This document shows, one piece after another, positions 11,115-18,553 of a stretch of 33,997 nt of DNA. A program made the translations under genes and the position numbers. Below the pieces are notes generated by a model. That model was not told the DNA's origin, searched no databases, and saw only the letters and a list, made by a program, of their open reading frames with translations. Location: contig CAMNJZ010000016.1 of the NCBI GenBank assembly GCA_946541955.1, positions 1 to 33,997 of the forward strand, written 5' to 3'. This DNA comes from an uncultured Lachnospiraceae bacterium (GTDB taxonomy: Bacteria; Bacillota; Clostridia; Lachnospirales; Lachnospiraceae). Each line of letters opens with the position of its first letter. The stretch's first letter is position 1.

Positions 11115-12067
11115 GCAAACAGGAACAGAACAACGGATACAGAAAAAAGGGCGTAAAGGCCCGCAGAGAAGAAGAGAGAATGGCTTATAAGGCGGACCGC
11201 TATGCAAAGCGGCATGAAGGCCAGGAAGCCTATGAGGACAAAAGAAGCGCCCGGTCCGAAAACGAGATAAAGGCCAGAAAGGCGGCCGTGGACAGGATCA
11301 CGGACGCAGAGGTGACCCCTTCCGAGAACGAGACCCGGATCGAGGGCCGCAACGCCGTCATCGAGGCCTTCCGCTCCGGCAGGACCGTGGACCGCCTCTA
11401 TATGCTGGACGGCTCCCAGGAGGGGGCCATGATGACCATCCGCCGGGAGGCCAAAAAGCACGGGACCGCGGTCAAATATGTGACCAGGCAGCGGCTGGAC
11501 CAGATCTCCGAGACCGGCGCCCATCAGGGGGTCATTGCCATTCTGGCGGCCTATCATTACGGCGAGATCGACGATCTCTTTGACAGGGCCAGGGAAAAGG
11601 GAGAGGATCCCTTCTTTATTTTACTGGACAACATTGAGGATCCCCACAACCTGGGGGCCATCATCCGGACGGCCAACGTAGCCGGGGCCCATGGGGTCAT
11701 TATTCCCAAGGACCGGGCGGTGGGGCTGACGGCCACCGTGGCCAAGGCTTCGGCAGGCGCCCTCAACTTCACCCCTGTGGTCAAGGTCACCAACATGGGC
11801 AGGACCATTGAAGAGCTCAAGGAAAGAGGCATGTGGTTCGTCTGCGCGGACATGGACGGGACCCCCATGACAAAGCTGAACATGACCGGCTCCATCGGCC
11901 TGGTCATCGGGGCAGAGGGAGACGGCGTCTCCAGGCTGGTCCGGGACAAGTGCGACATGGTGGCTTCCATCCCCATGAAGGGGGAGGTCAACAGCCTCAA
12001 CGCCTCCGTGGCCGCCGGCGTCCTCTGCTATGAGATCGTACGCCAGAGGGATCTGGGAAAGGCCTGA
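11111..12067 (+). CDS. rlmB: 23S rRNA 2'-O-ribose methyltransferase, RlmB/TrmH (SpoU) family
   Basis: This 318-residue SPOUT methyltransferase probably methylates a 23S rRNA guanosine using S-adenosylmethionine. The trefoil-knot motifs are clear: DNIEDPHNLGAIIRTANVAG near residue 176 (motif 1 with the catalytic Arg), LVIGAEGDGVSRLV near residue 264, and IPMKGEVNSLNASVAAGV near residue 288. About 75 residues of highly charged Lys/Arg/Glu-rich sequence precede the conserved substrate-binding domain (EGRNAVIEAF), probably an RNA-binding tail. The ATG was chosen from GAGGAAAGT spacing and the ATGA overlap with mrnC, although the frame is open 90 bases further upstream. Confidence 0.92.
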   Translation: MSKQEQNNGYRKKGVKARREEERMAYKADRYAKRHEGQEAYEDKRSARSENEIKARKAAVDRITDAEVTPSENETRIEGRNAVIEAFRSGRTVDRLYMLDGSQEGAMMTIRREAKKHGTAVKYVTRQRLDQISETGAHQGVIAILAAYHYGEIDDLFDRAREKGEDPFFILLDNIEDPHNLGAIIRTANVAGAHGVIIPKDRAVGLTATVAKASAGALNFTPVVKVTNMGRTIEELKERGMWFVCADMDGTPMTKLNMTGSIGLVIGAEGDGVSRLVRDKCDMVASIPMKGEVNSLNASVAAGVLCYEIVRQRDLGKA

Positions 12068-12084
12068 GGATCCGCAGGAGGACT

Positions 12085-12714
12085 ATGCGTAAAGAAGAAT
12101 TTGACAGACTTTCGGACGAGGATCTGCTCTCCCTGATCCGGGATGGCGATTCCCAGGCGACCGACTATCTGATCGACAAATATAAGGATCTGGTCCGCAT
12201 GCGGGCCAGGTCCATGTACATTCTGGGCGGGGACCGGGAGGACCTGATCCAGGAGGGGATGATCGGCCTCTTCAAGGCCATCCGGGATTATGACAGCGGA
12301 AGAGACGCCAGCTTCCGGACCTTTGCCAGCCTCTGCGTCTCCAGGCAGCTCTACTCCTTTGTCCGTTCTTCTGGCAGAAAGAAGAATATCCCCCTCAATA
12401 CGGCCCTGTCCCTGAACGCCGCTTCCGGGACGGATGAATCGGGCGGGGAGGAGGACGTCCTGCTGGGGCTTCTGCGGGCGGATGAGACCTCCAATCCGGA
12501 GGAATATCTTCTGCGCCAGGAAAGACTGCAGAGACTGGAGGCCAGGATCGAAGGCCAGCTCAGCTCCTTTGAAAAGCAGGTCCTGGACCTGCATCTGACC
12601 GGCATGGGCTATGTGGAGATCGCCCATGTCCTCAATAAAACGGAAAAATCCACGGACAACGCCCTGCAGAGGGTCAGGACCAAGCTCCGGTCCGTGATCC
12701 GGGACGAAGAGTGA
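12085..12714 (+). CDS. sigH: RNA polymerase sigma factor SigH (sporulation/stationary phase type)
   Basis: A 209-residue sigma-70 family factor. In Bacillus and Clostridia, SigH drives the switch to early sporulation. Region 2 is visible (DREDLIQEGMIGLFKAIRDY near residue 50, then FRTFASLCVSRQLYSFVRS). Region 4 shows LSSFEKQVLDLHLTGMGYVE near residue 153 and a recognition helix in LNKTEKSTDNALQRVRTKLR. AGGAGG six bases before the ATG sets the start. The gene follows rlmB by 17 bases, in the conserved cysS-mrnC-rlmB-sigH order. The usual downstream rpmG-secE-nusG set is not here; a terminator and an unrelated gene follow. Confidence 0.93.
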   Translation: MRKEEFDRLSDEDLLSLIRDGDSQATDYLIDKYKDLVRMRARSMYILGGDREDLIQEGMIGLFKAIRDYDSGRDASFRTFASLCVSRQLYSFVRSSGRKKNIPLNTALSLNAASGTDESGGEEDVLLGLLRADETSNPEEYLLRQERLQRLEARIEGQLSSFEKQVLDLHLTGMGYVEIAHVLNKTEKSTDNALQRVRTKLRSVIRDEE

Positions 12715-12736
12715 AAGTAAACACACTGCCATTTTG

Positions 12737-12784
12737 GCGGGATGCAGCAAGCAGGTATTCCCTGCTGCATCCCGCTCTTTTTAT
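12737..12784 (+). terminator. Intrinsic terminator of the sigH operon
   Basis: GCGGGATGCAGCA and TGCTGCATCCCGC form a perfect 13-bp stem with a 13-base loop, followed by TCTTTTTAT. It lies 22 bases after the sigH stop. Confidence 0.93.
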
Positions 12785-13036
12785 GCCCGGAATCCGGTGC
12801 CACAGGAGAGGGGAAGGAAATATACGGACAAACCAGGCGCCTGGTATCTGCAGAGGCAGCAGGACCCATAAAATGCCCCTTTTTACGGGTAGAAGGGATC
12901 AGGGCCAGGTTGCAGGATGGCCCTGCAGGAAAAGGGGAAAACAGGGCCTGTATCCGGCCGGATCCCGCCAGGCCCAAGGGGCTGCCCTGATTTTCGTTTA
13001 CGAAAGAATGTGCAAAGCATCTCCGACAGCATGAAA

Positions 13037-13065
13037 TTGCAATATCCCCTGCCGCCCTTTATAAT
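13037..13065 (+). promoter_or_regulatory. Sigma-A promoter of the SGNH-WYL gene
   Basis: TTGCAA, a 17-bp spacer and a perfect TATAAT. The inferred start near 13072 leaves a leader of about 60 nt. The -10 is flanked by the inverted repeat listed next. Confidence 0.82.
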
Positions 13066-13079
13066 AATAGGGAGGGCGG
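13052..13079. promoter_or_regulatory. Inverted repeat flanking the -10: candidate autoregulatory operator
   Basis: CCGCCCT at 13052-13058 and AGGGCGG at 13073-13079 are perfect 7-bp arms 14 bases apart, centred on the -10 and start site. A dimeric regulator bound here would block RNA polymerase. The downstream gene encodes a WYL-type regulator, and many such regulators act on their own promoters, so autoregulation is a fair inference but is not shown. Confidence 0.4.
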
Positions 13080-13132
13080 TGTATTTCCGCGCCCGCGCTG
13101 AAAATCAGTTATTCAGAGTAAGAGGTATTTCT

Positions 13133-14785
13133 ATGCGTATTCTTATGTTTGGAAACAGCTTTACCTACTATAACGACATGCCCTCTCTCCTGGCAGACCT
13201 TCTGGACGCCGAGGTCCGGGCGGTGACCCGGGGCGGCGGGAGGCTTTCCGAGTTCCGGGATCCGGACAGGGAGATCGGCCGGGAGGCGGAAGAGGCTCTT
13301 CGGTCCGGCAGCTGGGATTACGTGGTCCTGCAGGACCAGAGCAGCAGACCGGTCCGTTTTAAGGATTCCTTCCTGCGGGATGTAAACATGCTTTCCAGAA
13401 AGATCCGGTCCGTGGGGGCCGTCCCCCTGCTCTACTGTACCTGGCCCTACCGGCCGGGCGCGGCCCAGTATAAGAAGGCAGGCCTGGACTATGACGCCCT
13501 GGCCCGGGGCCTGCAGGATTCCTACCGGCAGGCTGCGGAGAAGGAGGGGATCCCTCTGGCCAACGTGGGGGCAAGGTTCATCGAAATCTGGCAGAGGGAC
13601 CAGGAGGCCGGAGACCTTTACGCTCCGGACGGGAGCCACCCCAGCCCCGCAGGCTCCAGGATCGCAGCAAGGATCCTGGCAGACGCCATCCTGCAGGATC
13701 AGGAAGCCAGAGCTGCCCAGGCAGCGGTCTATATGGAGGCGGAGGAGGAGGGAGAAGAGAGCGGAGAATACTTCGAGTATCCCAAGCCTACCCCGGTCCT
13801 GGTCAAGGACACGGATATCCGGATCCGGATTCTTTACATGTACCAGGTCCTGCGCAGGCATTCCGATCCGGAGCATCCCCTGACCACCAACCAGATCCGG
13901 GCCCTGATGGAAAAGGAGCACGGCATTTCCATGCACCGGACCACGGTCCCCGGAGACATTGAGGTCCTCAAGGCCGCCGGATTCAACATCGTGGGCAGGC
14001 GGGCCAGGCAGAACAAGTATTATCTGGCGGAGGGAGACTTTGAGCTTCCGGAACTCAAGGTCCTGATCGACGCGGTGGAATCCGCCAAGTTCATCACGGA
14101 AAAGAAGAGCATCGAGCTGACAAGGAAGCTGGCCGCCCTGACCAGTGAGCAGAACGCCGCCAAATTAAAGCGCCATCTCTGCACCACAGGCCGGGTCAGA
14201 TCCCTGAACGAGAAGTGCTGGTATATCATCGACGCCATCAATGAAGCCATCAACACAGGCAGAAGGATCTCCTTCCACTATACGGACATCGACGGCCGCA
14301 AGAGGGTGGTCCTGCGCAATCATGGCAATCCCTATATCATCAGTCCCTATACCCTGCTCTGGAACGGAGATTATTACTATCTCCTGGGCTATGACCACAA
14401 AAAGGAGGATATGCGGACCTACCGGGTGGACAGGATCCTGGAGCAGCCGGAGATCCTGCGGGACCAGGCGGATCCCGTGCCCGAGGACTTTGACCTGGAC
14501 CGCTATACAGCGGAGGTCTTCCGAATGTTCGACAATGATGAAATACGGGACGTGGAGCTTCTGTGCTCCTACGAGATCATGAAGGGCATCGTAGATCAGT
14601 TCGGCATGGACATTAAGGTCCGCCGGGCCGGCAAGGGGTGGTTTCGGCTGGGCGTCCGGGTCTGTACCTCAGTGACCTTCTACGCCTGGGTCTTCCAGTG
14701 GGCCGGCAGGGTGAAGATCCTGGGGCCGGAGGAAGCCAGGGAGGAATACAGACAGATGGCCATGAAGGCCCTGGAGGAATCCTGA
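13133..14785 (+). CDS. SGNH/GDSL hydrolase fused to HTH-WYL-WCX transcriptional regulator
   Basis: One uninterrupted 550-residue frame joins two proteins usually found apart. Residues 1 to about 195 form an SGNH hydrolase: the block I nucleophile Ser9 in MFGNSFTYYN, DYVVLQDQSSRP mid-domain, and Asp166-His169 in the block V motif PDGSHPSPAGSR. There is no signal peptide or membrane helix, so it is cytoplasmic. A Glu-rich linker (about 198-225) leads into a winged HTH (about 228-290, HPLTTNQIRALMEKEHGIS then TTVPGDIEVLKAAGFNI). A WYL domain (about 370-440, ISPYTLLWNGDYYYLLGYD, with YYL in place of WYL) and a WCX-type dimerisation domain (about 470-545) follow. The ATG has AAGAGG upstream; the frame stays open further 5' but that part is promoter. 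It probably links ester hydrolysis or ester-ligand sensing to gene control. Substrate and targets are unknown. Confidence 0.88.
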   Translation: MRILMFGNSFTYYNDMPSLLADLLDAEVRAVTRGGGRLSEFRDPDREIGREAEEALRSGSWDYVVLQDQSSRPVRFKDSFLRDVNMLSRKIRSVGAVPLLYCTWPYRPGAAQYKKAGLDYDALARGLQDSYRQAAEKEGIPLANVGARFIEIWQRDQEAGDLYAPDGSHPSPAGSRIAARILADAILQDQEARAAQAAVYMEAEEEGEESGEYFEYPKPTPVLVKDTDIRIRILYMYQVLRRHSDPEHPLTTNQIRALMEKEHGISMHRTTVPGDIEVLKAAGFNIVGRRARQNKYYLAEGDFELPELKVLIDAVESAKFITEKKSIELTRKLAALTSEQNAAKLKRHLCTTGRVRSLNEKCWYIIDAINEAINTGRRISFHYTDIDGRKRVVLRNHGNPYIISPYTLLWNGDYYYLLGYDHKKEDMRTYRVDRILEQPEILRDQADPVPEDFDLDRYTAEVFRMFDNDEIRDVELLCSYEIMKGIVDQFGMDIKVRRAGKGWFRLGVRVCTSVTFYAWVFQWAGRVKILGPEEAREEYRQMAMKALEES

Positions 14786-14814
14786 AGACAGAAAACAGAA
14801 AAAAGAGCATAAGA

Positions 14815-14848
14815 AAAACCCCGGAATGGAAAACCATTTCGGGGTTTT
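14815..14848. terminator. Bidirectional terminator between the SGNH-WYL gene and tRNA-Thr
   Basis: AAAACCCCGGAATGG pairs with CCATTTCGGGGTTTT over 15 positions with one G-T pair and a four-base loop. A and T runs on both sides let it end the + strand gene and the - strand tRNA transcript. Confidence 0.9.
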
Positions 14849-14849
14849 A

Positions 14850-14922
14850 AGCTGGCACCGGGAATCGGACCCGGGACCTCCGCACTACCAATGCGACGCT
14901 CTACCGACTGAGCCATGCCAGC
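14850..14922 (-). tRNA. tRNA-Thr, anticodon GGT
   Basis: The 73-nt cloverleaf folds completely on the - strand: acceptor GCTGGCA/TGCCAGC, D stem GCTC/GAGC with loop AGTCGGTA, anticodon stem TCGCA/TGCGG around loop TTGGTAG (anticodon GGT, reading ACC and ACU), and T stem CCGGG/CCCGG. The discriminator base is T and CCA is not encoded, so it must be added after transcription. The T loop reads TCCGATT, so position 55 is C instead of the nearly universal T (pseudouridine). It has its own promoter and terminator. Confidence 0.93.
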
Positions 14923-14928
14923 GAATGA

Positions 14929-14972
14929 GGTGTGCTCTCTCAAGCAACAAATTGATTCTATCAGAGCACACC
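14929..14972. repeat. 10-bp inverted repeat spanning the tRNA-Thr promoter
   Basis: GGTGTGCTCT at 14929-14938 and AGAGCACACC at 14963-14972 are perfectly complementary arms 24 bases apart. On the - strand, one arm is in the -35/-10 spacer and the other is just downstream of the inferred start. They cannot form a hairpin in a transcript from this promoter, so a DNA-level role is possible. Alternatively they act as a weak hairpin in read-through RNA from the PBP gene. Confidence 0.5.
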
Positions 14973-14983
14973 CCTTTTGTCAA
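14955..14983 (-). promoter_or_regulatory. Strong promoter for tRNA-Thr
   Basis: Read on the - strand: a perfect TTGACA, a 17-bp spacer and TAGAAT with an extended TGA. It is among the best promoters in the window, as expected for a stable RNA. Transcription would start about 26 bases before the mature tRNA. Confidence 0.87.
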
Positions 14984-15046
14984 TCATTAGATTGGATTTT
15001 TGAAAGACACACTTTTAAAGGGATTTTCCTTTGTTGTCAGATTACT

Positions 15047-17665
15047 TTAGTCTTCCGCAGCCCTTCTGGCAGCTTCTTCCGCAGCTCTCTGGGCAGCTTC
15101 TTCATCGGCCTTTCTTTCGGCTTCCTCCTGGGCTTTCTTTCTGGCCCTTTCCTGTGCCTTCCTCTTTTCCTCTTCCTTGCGCCTCTGCTCTTCCTTGTAC
15201 TCCTCGTAATGGTACTCACAGTACTCATTGTTTTCGGGCTCTGTGCCCTCTACAAAGTATTCTGTGATGGCAGGGCAGATGCCGCCGTAGGGCTTCTGGC
15301 CGGTGACCTTACATACCGTGGCGGTGACCAGGTTGTCGGGCTTTTCGAACTCGGTCCATTCCTGGTTGGCGGGAATCCGCTCCATGATGGCCCTCCACAT
15401 GGTCTTGGCCAGGTTGGTCTCGGAGGAATTCAGATTGATGTTGTTGTCATAGCCGGCCCATACGGTTCCGGTATAGTTGGTGGTATAGCCGCAGAACCAG
15501 ACGTCGTTGTTGTCGGAGGTGGTACCGGTCTTGCCGGCGATGTAGGTGGTGCCGAAGTCGGCCGCATGGCCTGTACCGTTGGAAGCGACGATGACGTCGT
15601 GCATGGCGGAGGTCAGAAGCCAGGCAGTGGTCTTCTTCATGACGGTCCTGGTCTCCTGGGACCGGTTCTCATCCGTGGCGTTTTTGGTGGTATCCAGGAT
15701 GATATTGCCTTCGTAGTCCTCCACGTAGGTGTAGAGCTTGGGCTCCTTGTAGACGCCCTCGTTGGCGATGGCCGCATAGGCCGCGTTCAGCTCGATATTC
15801 TTGACGCCGTAGGTCAGGCCGCCCAGCGCCATGGTCTGGTTGCAGTCCGTATAGATTTCCCCGTTGATCTCTTTTCCTTCGGGACCGATCAGGGTGGTGA
15901 AGCCCAGGGTCTGCAGGTAGTTGTAGGCGTTGATGGGGCCGTTGATGACGTCTTCCTCGTGATCGGAGTTCAGAGAGGAAATGGTCTGAACTGCGATCGT
16001 ATTGGTGGATTCGATAATGGCTTCCCGGAAGGCCATGTAGCTGTTCCGGTAGGTCCTGGAGTAGTTGTAGACCTGGATGCCGGTGCCGTCCACGCCGAAG
16101 TGGTAGGCCTTGTCCTCCTTGCCGCTGGCCAGGGTGTAACCGTAGAGGTCAATGGCGGGCGCGTAGGTGGAAACGATCTTGAAGGTGGAGCCGGGCTGTC
16201 TGGTGGTATCGGTGGCCCTGTTCAGGGTCCGGTTGCCGGACTTGGTGCCGCGGCCGCCTACCATGGCGACGACATAACCCGTGGACTGGTCCTCGATGGT
16301 CACGGAGATCTGAGGCTGGGGGGTCATGACAATGTTCTCAGTGTACTCGTCCCCTTCCTCCATCTTGGCGTTGCGGAACCATTCGATATCGCCGCTGGCC
16401 GCCTCTCTGGCGTCGTCGGCGCTGTCCGCTCTGTAGAGCAGCTCGGAATTGCCGCCGTTCTCCTTCATGAAGTAGTAGAGGGAGTTGGAATCATAGTTGT
16501 CGGCGCTTCCGTCGGGATGGGCGATGGTCAGTGTATAATTCAGGAAATAGCTGGTGGTGGAAGGATAGTTGGCAGGATCGGCGGCCTCTTCGTCTGCGAT
16601 GGCCTGGATGTCGGGGTCCTGGGTGGAGTGGATCTTCAGACCGCCGCTGTAGAGCTCGCCCAGAGCCTTGGTCTCGCTGTAGCCCTTTTTCATCAGATCC
16701 TGGAGGATCTGGTTGGTGAGGGCGTCGACAAAGTAGGACTGGATCCTGTTCTCTTCCTGGATCTTCCGGACATTGACTTCCTTGATCTCATCGTATACAT
16801 CCATCGTGGAAGCTTTATTGAACTGCTTCTTGGTGATCATTCCCTGCTCAAGCATCTTTTTCAGAACGGTCTGCCGTCTTTCATTATTCCTGTCAGGGTT
16901 GGTGATGGGATCGAATTCAGTGGGATTCTGGGGAATGGCGGCCAGAACGGAGGCTTCGGCAAGGGTCAGGTCTGAGACGGTCTTGTCAAAGTAGCGGTTG
17001 GAGGCTGCCTGGATGCCCAGGGTATTGTGGCCCAGGTTGATGGTGTTCAGGTAGTTGATCAGGATCACGGCCTTGGCGTCCTTGCCCTGCTCCCGGAGTT
17101 CCTCCTCCAGGTGGATGGCCAGATACTGCTCCTGGATCTTACGCTTGACACTTTCCAGCGTTGTTTCGGAGGTCCATCCCTCGAAAACGTTGTTCTTGAT
17201 CAGCTGCTGGGTGATGGTAGAGGCGCCTTCCCTGGTGTTAAAGCCGCTGGTGATGTCCTTGACGGCTGCACGGATGATACCGTAGATATCGATGCCGTTG
17301 TGGGAATAGAAACGCTCGTCCTCGATGACGACGAAGGCGTTGGATACCATCTCCGGTACTTCTCCCATGGAAATGGGAATACGGTTGGAATCTGTGGAGA
17401 CCAGCTTGGCGGTCTGGTTGCCGTCGGCGTCATAGACAAAGGAGGAGTAGCCCTGGGGGCTGACGTCGATCTCGCCGATATCCGGTGCACTGTCGATGAT
17501 TCCCTGCAGTACGCCGTAGGCTGCAAAGCTGCCGACGATCATGACGCCGATGATACCCAGGAGAACCATGTGAGTGGCAAAGAGGCTGAAGCGCTTCAGC
17601 CGTTTTTCTCCCTTTGCATTCAGCTCGTTTTCACGACGCCGAAGACTTTTTTTACCATAATTCAT
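15047..17665 (-). CDS. Class A penicillin-binding protein (PBP1A-type)
   Basis: This 872-residue bifunctional enzyme polymerises and cross-links peptidoglycan outside the membrane. A basic cytoplasmic start and one membrane helix (about 30-55) precede the GT51 glycosyltransferase domain, with the catalytic Glu in EDERFYSHNG (Glu115) and EGASTITQQLIKN near residue 144. The transpeptidase domain has all three motifs: the serine nucleophile in GSTFK (Ser493), STN in IESTNTIAVQ, and KTGT with Lys712 in AGKTGTTSDNNDVWF. The last 60 or so residues are almost entirely Glu, Lys, Arg and Ala, a likely long charged helix. It is the only protein gene on the - strand and is divergent from yigZ. No clear terminator follows before the tRNA promoter. 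Confidence 0.95.
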   Translation of the reverse strand: MNYGKKSLRRRENELNAKGEKRLKRFSLFATHMVLLGIIGVMIVGSFAAYGVLQGIIDSAPDIGEIDVSPQGYSSFVYDADGNQTAKLVSTDSNRIPISMGEVPEMVSNAFVVIEDERFYSHNGIDIYGIIRAAVKDITSGFNTREGASTITQQLIKNNVFEGWTSETTLESVKRKIQEQYLAIHLEEELREQGKDAKAVILINYLNTINLGHNTLGIQAASNRYFDKTVSDLTLAEASVLAAIPQNPTEFDPITNPDRNNERRQTVLKKMLEQGMITKKQFNKASTMDVYDEIKEVNVRKIQEENRIQSYFVDALTNQILQDLMKKGYSETKALGELYSGGLKIHSTQDPDIQAIADEEAADPANYPSTTSYFLNYTLTIAHPDGSADNYDSNSLYYFMKENGGNSELLYRADSADDAREAASGDIEWFRNAKMEEGDEYTENIVMTPQPQISVTIEDQSTGYVVAMVGGRGTKSGNRTLNRATDTTRQPGSTFKIVSTYAPAIDLYGYTLASGKEDKAYHFGVDGTGIQVYNYSRTYRNSYMAFREAIIESTNTIAVQTISSLNSDHEEDVINGPINAYNYLQTLGFTTLIGPEGKEINGEIYTDCNQTMALGGLTYGVKNIELNAAYAAIANEGVYKEPKLYTYVEDYEGNIILDTTKNATDENRSQETRTVMKKTTAWLLTSAMHDVIVASNGTGHAADFGTTYIAGKTGTTSDNNDVWFCGYTTNYTGTVWAGYDNNINLNSSETNLAKTMWRAIMERIPANQEWTEFEKPDNLVTATVCKVTGQKPYGGICPAITEYFVEGTEPENNEYCEYHYEEYKEEQRRKEEEKRKAQERARKKAQEEAERKADEEAAQRAAEEAARRAAED

Positions 17666-17734
17666 AAGTATCTATGGTCCTTTCTGTGGAGTTTCAGTCC
17701 TGTGGAGCATATGAGTCAGCATACACTCCTTCCT

Positions 17735-17763
17735 ATTATAGCAAATGATTTTTCTAATATAAA
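17735..17763 (-). promoter_or_regulatory. Promoter of the class A PBP gene
   Basis: On the - strand: TTTATA, a 17-bp spacer and a perfect TATAAT with an extended TGC. It leaves a leader of about 60 nt before the PBP start codon. Confidence 0.75.
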
Positions 17764-17798
17764 GTGTTTTAACAAAGGTGGATTTTTCTGCCTTTTTC

Positions 17799-17827
17799 TG
17801 TACCAGGCCCCTTTTTTCCTGTATACT
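17799..17827 (+). promoter_or_regulatory. Weak putative yigZ promoter
   Basis: TATACT at 17822-17827 is about 35 bases before the yigZ start. The -35 position reads TGTACC, only a partial match. The placement in a divergent intergenic region supports a promoter here, but the exact boxes are uncertain. Confidence 0.4.
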
Positions 17828-17862
17828 GTATAAGACAGAAACTGCGCATCCGGAGGAATTCA

Positions 17863-18495
17863 ATGGCAGGAGAGTATCTTACGATCAAGGGCACCGGCAG
17901 CGGTGAGTATGTGGAAAAAAAGTCCAGATTTCTGGGTCTGGCCCTGCATGTGGAATCCGAGGAGGAAGCGGCGGCCCAGCTGGAGCGGATCCGGAAGCAG
18001 TATTACGACGCCCGGCACAACTGCTACGCCTGGATCATCGGCGAGCAGAAGGAAAAGATCCGGTCTTCGGATGACGGAGAGCCCTCCGGCACCGCCGGCA
18101 AGCCCATTCTGGGCGTCCTGGAGGGATCGGGCTGCACCAATATCATGATCATTGTGACCCGCTACTTCGGCGGGACCCTTCTGGGAACCGGGGGCCTGGT
18201 CCGGGCCTATACCAAGGCGGCCAGGGACGCCCTGGAGGACGCCCTTTTGGTCCGTATGTGTCTTTGCGACAAATTTACGGTGACCCTGGACTATGCCTTC
18301 CTGGACAAGGTCCTCTACTATCTGCGCCAGGAGGAGATCGCCCCGGCGGATCAGATCTACGCCGACAGGGTGGGCCTTGTCCTGATCACAGCTGCGGACA
18401 AGGCGGCGCAGGTCCGGGAGCGGATCGTGTCGCTTACAAACGGCAGCGCTTCCTTTGAGGACCAGGGACAGGATTTCTATCCCCTCGAGGTATGA
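17863..18495 (+). CDS. YigZ/IMPACT family protein
   Basis: This 210-residue protein belongs to the YigZ (UPF0029/IMPACT) family, whose bacterial role is not firmly known; links to translation or RNA binding have been proposed. The N-terminal IMPACT domain shows the signature run: KKSRFLGLALHVESEEEA, YDARHNCYAWIIG near residue 47, SSDDGEPSGTAGKPILGVLE near residue 67, and VTRYFGGTLLGTGGLVRAYT near residue 101. A ferredoxin-like C-terminal domain (DUF1949 type) completes it. GGAGGA eight bases upstream fixes the ATG. It stands alone between divergent and downstream promoters. Confidence 0.92.
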   Translation: MAGEYLTIKGTGSGEYVEKKSRFLGLALHVESEEEAAAQLERIRKQYYDARHNCYAWIIGEQKEKIRSSDDGEPSGTAGKPILGVLEGSGCTNIMIIVTRYFGGTLLGTGGLVRAYTKAARDALEDALLVRMCLCDKFTVTLDYAFLDKVLYYLRQEEIAPADQIYADRVGLVLITAADKAAQVRERIVSLTNGSASFEDQGQDFYPLEV

Positions 18496-18523
18496 AAGAC
18501 CTCCCTGCCGTTTTTGTTTTCTT

Positions 18524-18553
18524 TTGACAAAAGCGGCAAAGCTGTCATAAACT
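18524..18553 (+). promoter_or_regulatory. mgtE promoter
   Basis: A perfect TTGACA, an 18-bp spacer and TAAACT. Transcription from about 18560 gives an unusually long leader of about 158 nt. The leader has a CAGCC/GGCTG hairpin near 18592-18610 and a T run. I could not match it to the M-box Mg2+ riboswitch. Confidence 0.65.

Larger units (their letters stand above)
12785..13132. other. Palindrome-rich intergenic region upstream of the SGNH-WYL gene
   Basis: I see no credible gene in this stretch; the short open frames begin inside the terminator or lack ribosome sites. It holds a perfect 14-bp palindrome ACCAGGCGCCTGGT at 12832-12845, a TTTCGT-TT-ACGAAA inverted repeat at 12992-13005, GGCCCTG/CAGGGCC arms at 12919-12925 and 12942-12948, and a consensus promoter near its end. 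This is the longest gene-free stretch in the window. Confidence 0.6.

Noticed and set aside
12711-13034. Short open frames after sigH (107 and 82 codons)
   Set aside because: They run through the sigH terminator hairpin, lack ribosome sites and resemble no protein.
13735-14785. Independent WYL gene starting at the Met in the linker
   Set aside because: No ribosome-binding site precedes that ATG and the frame is continuous with a complete SGNH domain.
14915-16975. A 686-codon + strand open frame opposite the PBP gene
   Set aside because: It starts inside the tRNA gene and is the reverse of a PBP with all catalytic motifs; its composition is antisense-like.
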